In this document: positions 15,047 through 21,260 of the stretch, one piece after another | Layout: the number at the start of each line of letters is the position of its first letter | Numbering within the stretch: position 1 is the stretch's first letter | Source: Ruminococcus sp. | Lineage (GTDB): Bacteria > Bacillota > Clostridia > Oscillospirales > Ruminococcaceae | Length of the DNA: 37,055 nt | Direction: 5' to 3' | NCBI RefSeq assembly: GCF_019417665.1 | Contig: NZ_DXUU01000028.1 | Coordinates: 1 to 37,055 of the forward strand | Notes under the pieces: model-generated | Database searches by the model: none | What the model saw: the letters and a program-made list of their open reading frames with translations, nothing else | What the model was told of the DNA's origin: nothing | Translations under genes and position numbers: made by a program

Positions 15047-16305
15047 TGACACAGAAGAAACAAACAGATATTATGATCATCGGCGGCGGTGCTTCAGGCC
15101 TCGCCGCCGCTATTGCAGCAAAGCGAATTGCACCAAATTTACAAGTATGCATTGTGGAACGGAATCCACGTGTGGGGAAGAAGATACTTGCAACTGGAAA
15201 CGGACGGTGCAATTTGGGAAATACCAATCCATCCCTCACCCCTTATCACGGCACACTGACAAGACTCTTACCAGAAGTTTTTGCTGCAACAATGGATGCG
15301 GAAGCTTTTTTTCAGTCTATGGGACTATATTGTCGCCATGAAACAGATGGTAGATTATACCCTCATTCCAATCAGGCTGCATCTGTCTTGGATGCTCTGC
15401 GCCTGACGGCAGACCAATTGCAAATTGAAATGTTCTGCGATTGTGCGGTTTTATCATTATTGAAGAACGCAGAGCAGTTTGTAGTGGAAACAGTTTGCGG
15501 AAAAATCAAAGCAAAAGCGGTGATTCTCGCAGCAGGTGGTGTGGCAGCGCCGAAAACCGGTTCTGATGGTATGGCTTTTTCATGGTTGGAGAAACTGGGA
15601 CATGGTACAACTACTTTTCAGCCGGCATTGGTGGCATTTGGAACAGATCCCGAGCTTGTGCGCCCTTTAAAAGGCACCCGTATTGCTGCAAAAGTCAGCG
15701 CATGGTCAGGAGTAGGAAAACTGCTTGGTGAAGAATCCGGGGAAGTGCAGTTTACAGAACGCTCCTTGTCCGGCATTTGTATTATGAATCTTTCTGCACA
15801 GTGTACAGCGGAAAATCCAGCTGTTTTATCTCTAAATCTGTTGCCAGAATATTCGCAGGAACAGGTGATTTCTCTTCTCTGGGAAACTTATGCCACACGG
15901 ACAGAATGGACACTGGGAAACTGGTTGACAGGTTTGTTTCCCAAAAAGGTCAGCGTGCAGCTGTTGCGGGCAAGTCATATTTCGCTGCCGTTGGATGCAC
16001 CAGTTTATCGTGTGACACCTCAGGATCTAGAACAGCTTGCTGTACAATGTCAGGTATGGCAATTTCCGATTTTGTCCCGTGGCAGCTGGCAGGAAGCACA
16101 GGTCACAGCCGGGGGTATTTCATTGTCAGAAGTCGATCCTATGCTGCAATCCAAAATAACAGAGGGATTATATTTTGCCGGTGAGATTCTGGATCTGCAC
16201 GGAGACTGTGGCGGTTATAATCTGAATTGGGCATGGCGTTCCGGACAATTTGCCGGACAAAATGCAGCACGTGCTCTCATGGATCGAGATCAGAAAGGAG
16301 CGTGA
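15046..16305 (+). CDS. HI0933-like FAD-dependent oxidoreductase
   Basis: 419-residue flavoprotein of the HI0933/YhiN family (often annotated aminoacetone oxidase family). It has an N-terminal dinucleotide-binding motif GGGASGLAAAIAA, the family motif GKKILATGNGRCN, a second glycine-rich segment ILAAGGVAAPKTGSDG, and the C-terminal FAD contact FAGEILDLHGDCGGYNLNWAW. The substrate is unknown. It overlaps UPF0210 by one base and is followed after 5 bases by a second flavoprotein, so three genes appear translationally linked. Confidence 0.92.
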   Translation: MTQKKQTDIMIIGGGASGLAAAIAAKRIAPNLQVCIVERNPRVGKKILATGNGRCNLGNTNPSLTPYHGTLTRLLPEVFAATMDAEAFFQSMGLYCRHETDGRLYPHSNQAASVLDALRLTADQLQIEMFCDCAVLSLLKNAEQFVVETVCGKIKAKAVILAAGGVAAPKTGSDGMAFSWLEKLGHGTTTFQPALVAFGTDPELVRPLKGTRIAAKVSAWSGVGKLLGEESGEVQFTERSLSGICIMNLSAQCTAENPAVLSLNLLPEYSQEQVISLLWETYATRTEWTLGNWLTGLFPKKVSVQLLRASHISLPLDAPVYRVTPQDLEQLAVQCQVWQFPILSRGSWQEAQVTAGGISLSEVDPMLQSKITEGLYFAGEILDLHGDCGGYNLNWAWRSGQFAGQNAARALMDRDQKGA

Positions 16306-16310
16306 GGGAT

Positions 16311-17906
16311 ATGATCAAATTGACAAATCTGACAGTGCCCCTTGGATTCACAGAAAAGCAGCTATACCAGGCTGCTGCAAAGAGACTGCGTGTAGCAAGA
16401 AAAGATATCCTATACATACAATACTTGAAAAAATCCATTGATGCACGGAAAAAGCCGCATATTTCCGTGGTATTAGCACTTGCTTTACAACTCAAAAACG
16501 AAGCGGCTGTTCTCAGAAAAATGGCAGTAGACAAGGATGTGCAGCCATATATACCATATCAATATCACATTCCACAATGTCAGTTGTCGGACACAAGACC
16601 GGTAGTGGTAGGTTTCGGGCCAGCAGGAATGTTTGCAGCTTTGCTTCTGGCGAAAGCCGGTCTCCGTCCACTGATATTGGAACGTGGTGCATGTGTAGAG
16701 GAACGTCAGAATGATGTGGCGAGATTCTGGCAGACAGGCTGCCTTGATCCGAAAAGCAATGTGCAGTTCGGTGAAGGCGGTGCCGGTACGTTTTCTGATG
16801 GAAAGTTGACTACAGGGATCAAAGATCCTCGGATTCACTTTGTACTGGAAACCTTTGTGTCCTGCGGTGCACCGGAAGAAATTCTCTATCTGGCAAAACC
16901 GCATATCGGTACGGATAACTTGATTGGTATCGTCCGGACAATGCGTGAGATGATACAACAATACGGCGGAGAAATTCAGTTTCACGCCTGCCTGAAGGAA
17001 TTGAAGCAAAGAGATGGAAAACTCGCTGGCTTGATCTATGAAAAGGATGAAAAATGTCACGAAATTGCTGCAAACCATTGCATCCTCGCCATAGGACACA
17101 GTGCACGGGATGTGTTTTCCATGCTGTATGACAGCGGTATCCAGTTGACCCAGAAAAATTTTGCTGTTGGTGTTCGCATAGAACATCCCCAGAAGTGGTT
17201 GGATCATGCCATGTACGGCAGGGAATCAGCACCACCGGATCTGCCTGTTGCCGATTATAAGCTGGCAGTACATCTTTCAAGCGGACATAGTTTATACACA
17301 TTTTGTATGTGTCCGGGTGGAGAAGTCGTTGCGGCTTCATCGGAACCTGGTAGATTGGTCGTCAATGGCATGAGCAATTATGCCAGAAATGGTTCCAATG
17401 CCAACAGTGCCCTGCTGGTTGGGATTTCTCCGGCAGAATTACAGGACTCTCACCCGTTAGCTGGTGTGGCATTCCAGAAAAAGCTGGAAGAATCTGCGTT
17501 TCAAGCTGGCGGAGAAAATTATTTTGCACCGGTATGCTGTGTGGGAGATTTTTTAGCCGGACAAACACCGAAAACACTTGGATCTGTTGCACCCACATAT
17601 CGTCCCGGTGTGACATTGTGTGCACCAGAATCATATCTGCCTCCGTTTATTGTGGAAACCTTGAGAAACGGTATTCCTGCTATGGAGCGAAAAATCCCTG
17701 GGTTTGCAATGCCGGATGCTGTATTGACTGGCGTGGAAAGCCGCAGCTCGTCACCAGTACGAATCGTCCGGAATGAAATGTGCGAATCGATATCATTGCA
17801 GGGATTATATCCGTGCGGTGAAGGTGCAGGCTATGCTGGAGGTATCACATCAGCAGCAGTGGATGGTATGCGATGTGCTGAGCAGATCATCCGACAGTAT
17901 CAATGA
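16311..17906 (+). CDS. NAD/FAD-dependent dehydrogenase family protein (COG2509-like)
   Basis: 531-residue flavoprotein with an N-terminal module of about 85 residues (starting MIKLTNLTVPLG) before the FAD-binding motif GFGPAGMFAALLLAKAG, then QFGEGGAGTFSDGKLTTGI, AIGHSARD and a C-terminal GEGAGYAGGITSAAVDG typical of this family. I chose the ATG at 16311 because AAAGGAGCG precedes it; the longer frame overlaps the previous gene in an unlikely way. Last gene of the dapF operon as far as spacing shows. Physiological reaction unknown. Confidence 0.9.
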   Translation: MIKLTNLTVPLGFTEKQLYQAAAKRLRVARKDILYIQYLKKSIDARKKPHISVVLALALQLKNEAAVLRKMAVDKDVQPYIPYQYHIPQCQLSDTRPVVVGFGPAGMFAALLLAKAGLRPLILERGACVEERQNDVARFWQTGCLDPKSNVQFGEGGAGTFSDGKLTTGIKDPRIHFVLETFVSCGAPEEILYLAKPHIGTDNLIGIVRTMREMIQQYGGEIQFHACLKELKQRDGKLAGLIYEKDEKCHEIAANHCILAIGHSARDVFSMLYDSGIQLTQKNFAVGVRIEHPQKWLDHAMYGRESAPPDLPVADYKLAVHLSSGHSLYTFCMCPGGEVVAASSEPGRLVVNGMSNYARNGSNANSALLVGISPAELQDSHPLAGVAFQKKLEESAFQAGGENYFAPVCCVGDFLAGQTPKTLGSVAPTYRPGVTLCAPESYLPPFIVETLRNGIPAMERKIPGFAMPDAVLTGVESRSSSPVRIVRNEMCESISLQGLYPCGEGAGYAGGITSAAVDGMRCAEQIIRQYQ

Positions 17907-17933
17907 CAGGGGATGCAAAATATCCCTAAAATG

Positions 17934-17965
17934 TAATTGCGCCAAATACAAATTTGGCGCAATTA
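17934..17965. repeat. 32-bp palindrome upstream of the recombinase
   Basis: 14-bp arms (TAATTGCGCCAAAT at 17934-17947 and its exact complement at 17952-17965) flank a 4-base ACAA spacer. It lies 33 bases before the recombinase start and 27 after the preceding stop. There is no T-run after it on the plus strand, so it is a poor terminator. It could be an operator, a recombinase binding site or an mRNA hairpin. Confidence 0.6.
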
Positions 17966-17998
17966 AAAGTGCAAAAACCAGAGAAGGAGTTCATAAAC

Positions 17999-19003
17999 AT
18001 GGAAATTGACCGTACCCAATGCCCCGATTTTTTTCTGGATTATATTTTGTATATCACCGTCACGAAATCTCTTTCCAGTCGGACGGTACAGGAATACTAT
18101 CTGGATATCCGACTGTTTCTCAAATATCTTCGTATGATGCAGGATCCGCAGTATCAGGATACGGATGATTTACAACAGATTCCGATCCTGGATATGCAGG
18201 TTTCTATGCTGGAGAAAGTTCAGCTGCAAGATCTGTACAATTATTTATACTATGTGACTGAAGAACGTGAAAATCACGACCGTGCCCGCGGCAGAAAGGT
18301 TTCAGCGCTGCGCAGCTTCTTTGGCTATTTGTGTCATCATCAAAATGTCATCTCACATGATCCTACAGAACGTCTGGAATTGCCATCGCCAAAGAAAACG
18401 CTGCCTCGTTATCTGACACTGGAGCAAAGTCAGCAGTTGCTGCAATCACTGGATACAGCATATCCGGAACGGGATTATTGCATTTTGACCTTGTTCTTGA
18501 ACTGCGGGATTCGATTGAGTGAGTTAGTCGGACTTAACTTGACGGATATCAATATGAAAGAAGCAAAAATGCGTGTGCTTGGCAAAGGCAATAAGGAACG
18601 TATGGTCTACTTGAATGAGGCGTGTATGGATGCCCTGCAAGCGTACTTAAAAGTACGAGAATTGCCGGAAGGTTCCACGGAAAAGGCAGTTTTTCTCAGC
18701 AAACGTCATACTCGGATCAGCAAGCGGCGTGTACAACAGATTGTGGAGACTGCATTGGAGCAGGCAGATCTGGGCGGACAAGGGTATTCTACCCATAAGC
18801 TGCGGCATACGGCGGCAACGCTGATGTACCAGTATGGAAATGTAGATGCATTGACCTTAAAAGAAGTACTGGGTCATGCCAGTACTTCGACAACAGAGAT
18901 ATATACGCATTTGTCAAATCAGATTCTGAAACATGCTACAGACAGCTCTCCCCTGGCACATTTTGAGAAGCAAAAAAAGGAGGGGGAGGAGGAAGAATCC
19001 TGA
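17999..19003 (+). CDS. tyrosine recombinase, XerC/XerD-like
   Basis: 334-residue site-specific recombinase with an N-terminal SAM-like core-binding domain (about 8-115) and a C-terminal catalytic domain. All catalytic residues are visible: Arg172 (GIRLSEL), Lys196 (GKGNK), His266-X-X-Arg269 (HKLRH), His293 (LGHAS) and the nucleophile Tyr302 (IYTH). I prefer the ATG at 17999, preceded by AGAAGGAG, over the in-frame ATG at 17954, which lies inside the palindrome. No phage or transposon genes are adjacent, so a chromosomal Xer role is likely, but an element-borne integrase cannot be excluded. The C-terminus is acidic. Confidence 0.92.
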   Translation: MEIDRTQCPDFFLDYILYITVTKSLSSRTVQEYYLDIRLFLKYLRMMQDPQYQDTDDLQQIPILDMQVSMLEKVQLQDLYNYLYYVTEERENHDRARGRKVSALRSFFGYLCHHQNVISHDPTERLELPSPKKTLPRYLTLEQSQQLLQSLDTAYPERDYCILTLFLNCGIRLSELVGLNLTDINMKEAKMRVLGKGNKERMVYLNEACMDALQAYLKVRELPEGSTEKAVFLSKRHTRISKRRVQQIVETALEQADLGGQGYSTHKLRHTAATLMYQYGNVDALTLKEVLGHASTSTTEIYTHLSNQILKHATDSSPLAHFEKQKKEGEEEES

Positions 19004-19037
19004 TTTCCCACTCCCCTGCTCTAAGGTATATGGAAAG

Positions 19038-19075
19038 AAAAAGCATCCCGCTTCATTGTGGGGATGCTTTTCTTG
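19038..19075. terminator. bidirectional terminator
   Basis: AAAAGCATCCC (19039-19049) pairs with GGGATGCTTTT (19061-19071), 11-bp stem and 11-nt loop, with A-run and T-run on either side. It serves the convergent recombinase gene and the minus-strand gene ending at 19077. Confidence 0.88.
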
Positions 19076-19076
19076 T

Positions 19077-19922
19077 TTATTCCGATTCCAGGAGCTGTTT
19101 CATAGTTTGTTCCAGCTGATATAAGTGATGTTGCGATACTTCCAAATGTTGCTCTAATGCATCGAGATGTGCCTGTATCTTTGCCGGATCATTCAGAATA
19201 TCCTGTTGAGATAACGGAAAATCAGCGTAAATTCTTGCATTCAGATTCTTGGGTTCTTCAAGCTTTTCCTGATACATCTTGATATTATCCAGCATCAATT
19301 CCCGGGAATATTCCTTTTGTTCCATCGGGACGATATGCAGTGCTTCGATCTCCTGTTCAATGTGCCAGAGTTCCTCCAATTGATTTCGGTTGCAGGCTTT
19401 CGAAACTCTTTCCAGGAGCTCTCGTTTGTTCTCATCATAATCTGCATTGAGATATGGGTGCAGAATCAGCAATAACGTTCGGACGGTCTCCTTCATTTCT
19501 GCATCCTGTTCAGGCGTTGTATCTGGATTATTGTGGTATAGTTTAGCATTAAACAGCCGGATTTTATATTCGTTGATCTGGTTTTGTGCCGCTTGAAAAT
19601 CCGGTTCCTGTTGTACTTCTTTTGTCAGTGTGTCCAGATAAATCGGCGCTTTGTTCTGCTGCTTTTCCTGGATACAGGTAATGAGCCGTTCTGTGTATGC
19701 CTCCTGACTGCGGAGCTGTAATAATTCCAATTCTTCCTGTCCATATGCATCGGCATATTTCATCAGATATTGGGGTACTATGTGATAATACAGCCAGATA
19801 GTTTCTGTGAGTGCGTCTGCCATTTCCTCACGCAGTGCATACATTTCCTCTTTCAGCTGTTCATCCGATTTTTCTTGCGGATAAAATAATGGCGTAAAAT
19901 CGGGCATTTCGAAAAATTCCAT
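19077..19922 (-). CDS. hypothetical protein with a degenerate J-domain-like segment
   Basis: 281 residues, strongly charged and largely helical, with predicted coiled-coil stretches at both ends and no signal peptide or membrane segment. Around residues 148-195 the pattern LLILHPYLNADYDENKRELLERVSKACNRNQLEEL resembles J-domain-like proteins of clostridia that read HPDLN followed by an AY..GD(L)E helix, but the HPD tripeptide is HPY (155-157), so DnaK stimulation is doubtful. I chose the ATG at 19922 because TAGGAGAAC precedes it. It lies 27 bases after trmL in the same direction. Function unknown. Confidence 0.75.
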   Translation of the reverse strand: MEFFEMPDFTPLFYPQEKSDEQLKEEMYALREEMADALTETIWLYYHIVPQYLMKYADAYGQEELELLQLRSQEAYTERLITCIQEKQQNKAPIYLDTLTKEVQQEPDFQAAQNQINEYKIRLFNAKLYHNNPDTTPEQDAEMKETVRTLLLILHPYLNADYDENKRELLERVSKACNRNQLEELWHIEQEIEALHIVPMEQKEYSRELMLDNIKMYQEKLEEPKNLNARIYADFPLSQQDILNDPAKIQAHLDALEQHLEVSQHHLYQLEQTMKQLLESE

Positions 19923-19949
19923 ATGTTCTCCTATACGCAATAGACCGCA

Positions 19950-20462
19950 TTACTCCCATGTAAATTTCGTGAGATCCCCTTCCGTAGATAAATCCGGATA
20001 TCCCCACTGCCGTAGTACTTCATAAGCGGCAATGGCAACAGAATTGGAGAGATTCAGGCTGCGCAGGGTATTTCGCATGGGAATACGCACGCAGGTTTCC
20101 GGGTTATCATGCAATAAAGCTTCATCCAGACCACGGTCTTCTCTGCCGAATACCAGATAAACCGGTTTCTCCAAAGGATATGCCACATCACTGTGCACAT
20201 GTCGCCCTTTTGTGGTGAAATAATAGAAGATTCCATCTGCATTCTTTGCAAAGAAATCGTTCAGATCGGAATAGTATGTCAGATCTAGCTTGTCCCAATA
20301 GTCCAGCCCGGCACGCTTCAGATGCTTGTCTGTGACGGTGAATCCCATTGGCTCAACGAGATGCAGACGTGCTCCTGTGACAGCGCAGGTACGGGAAATA
20401 TTTCCGGTATTCTGTGGAATTTGCGGTTCCACAAGAACAATATTCAGATGTGATTTTTTCAT
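19950..20462 (-). CDS. trmL: tRNA (cytidine(34)-2'-O)-methyltransferase
   Basis: SPOUT-class enzyme methylating the ribose of the wobble base of tRNA-Leu isoacceptors. 170 residues, usual length. Motifs: LVEPQIPQNTGNISRTCA at the N-terminus, LVFGREDRGLDEALL in the middle, and the knot IPMRNTLRSLNLSNSVAIAAYE at the C-terminus that binds S-adenosylmethionine. I start at 20462, after AAAGGGGA, rather than at the longer frame, because the family begins just before the NIVLVEP strand. It is first in a two-gene minus-strand unit with the J-domain-like protein. Confidence 0.93.
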   Translation of the reverse strand: MKKSHLNIVLVEPQIPQNTGNISRTCAVTGARLHLVEPMGFTVTDKHLKRAGLDYWDKLDLTYYSDLNDFFAKNADGIFYYFTTKGRHVHSDVAYPLEKPVYLVFGREDRGLDEALLHDNPETCVRIPMRNTLRSLNLSNSVAIAAYEVLRQWGYPDLSTEGDLTKFTWE

Positions 20463-20593
20463 AAAAAATCCCCTTTCTTTTCCAGATTTGGTGCAGATAC
20501 ACAAGGATAATCTGCCCGACTTTTTGCCATACTAAGAAAGCAGCAGAACTCCGCAAATGGAATGCGGATGGTGCGGAAAGGAGGCAGATTTCC

Positions 20594-20767
20594 ATGACGT
20601 TTAAGTCCATCGTACGTGGTGTAACAGTTGGTGCGACGGTTGGTACCGTTTGCTATATGTTGTCCAAGGCAACTTCCAGACAGAAACATGATATCAAGAA
20701 AAATGCCGGAAAGGCAGTGAAGGCAGCAGGCTGCGTTCTGGATGATATCACATCCCTCATGTGGTAA
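20594..20767 (+). CDS. small membrane-type protein (57 aa)
   Basis: A short gene with an excellent ribosome site (AAAGGAGG, 8 bases before the ATG). It encodes a glycine/valine-rich hydrophobic segment at residues 6-23 (IVRGVTVGATVGTVCYML), then a basic stretch SRQKHDIKKNAGKAVKAAG, and ends DDITSLMW. The layout resembles YtxH-type small membrane proteins, but I cannot assign a family. It is divergent from trmL, and its stop codon touches the MITE-like element. Codon use is like its neighbours. Role unknown. Confidence 0.75.
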   Translation: MTFKSIVRGVTVGATVGTVCYMLSKATSRQKHDIKKNAGKAVKAAGCVLDDITSLMW

Positions 20768-20925
20768 TACTAATCCCATATCAACCTGTTGAAAAAATTG
20801 CCGCTATCATTTCGTCACTCTGCGTTGCCCGCCCTTGGCAGGCGACAGCCTGCCTGCGGTTGGGCGCCATGACCCATAAAATGCTATCTGGCAACTTCTT
20901 CAACAGAACGATAAGGGATTAGTAT
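20767..20925. mobile_element. MITE-like element with long terminal inverted repeats
   Basis: About 159 bp, non-coding. The ends ATACTAATCCC (20767-20777) and GGGATTAGTAT (20915-20925) are perfect inverted repeats. Similarity continues inward over about 45 bp (for example TGTTGAA and TTGCC are mirrored on the other arm). The centre holds a further hairpin GGCAGGC/GCCTGCC (20837-20854) with a 4-base loop. A TA at each end could be a target duplication of the IS630/mariner kind. No transposase is encoded. Confidence 0.7.
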
Positions 20926-20947
20926 AAGAACGATAATAGCGTAACCC

Positions 20948-20992
20948 AAAGTCACGTGATTTCGGCATCGTCTGAAATTGCGTGACTTTTTT
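20948..20992 (+). terminator. intrinsic terminator after the small protein and MITE
   Basis: AAAGTCACG (20948-20956) pairs with CGTGACTTT (20981-20989). An inner ATTTC/GAAAT stem (20959-20963 with 20974-20978) strengthens it, and six T follow. From here to the CotH promoter (21182) I see no gene, only AT-rich sequence. Confidence 0.8.
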
Positions 20993-21181
20993 CTGAAATT
21001 GCCGGATTTGTATTGCGTATCTGTTTTGCTTATTTTATCCATAGTATAGCATATCAGGACGATTCTGTCAAATTGAAACGATAAGCATTCCCCTATCAGA
21101 CATAGGGACAAAGGAAGTCGCATTTTTTCATAATCTTCAGTATTTTTTACGATATATTTCAAACTATTTGGGCAATATTCC

Positions 21182-21210
21182 TTGACATTCCTCTTTCTGA
21201 AATGTATAAT
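21182..21210 (+). promoter_or_regulatory. perfect-consensus sigma-A promoter of the dockerin-CotH gene
   Basis: TTGACA (21182-21187) and TATAAT (21205-21210) with a 17-bp spacer, both hexamers identical to consensus. The start codon is 51 bp downstream of the -10, with GAAAGGTGGAG before it. Confidence 0.88.
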
Positions 21211-21260
21211 GGTGATAGAAACTTGTTTTTTGCAAATACAATAAGAAAGGTGGAGTTGCT

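Noticed and set aside
17934..17965. Canonical dif site for Xer recombination
   Set aside because: The spacer is 4 bp rather than 6, and the arms do not match the Firmicute XerC/XerD half-sites I know.
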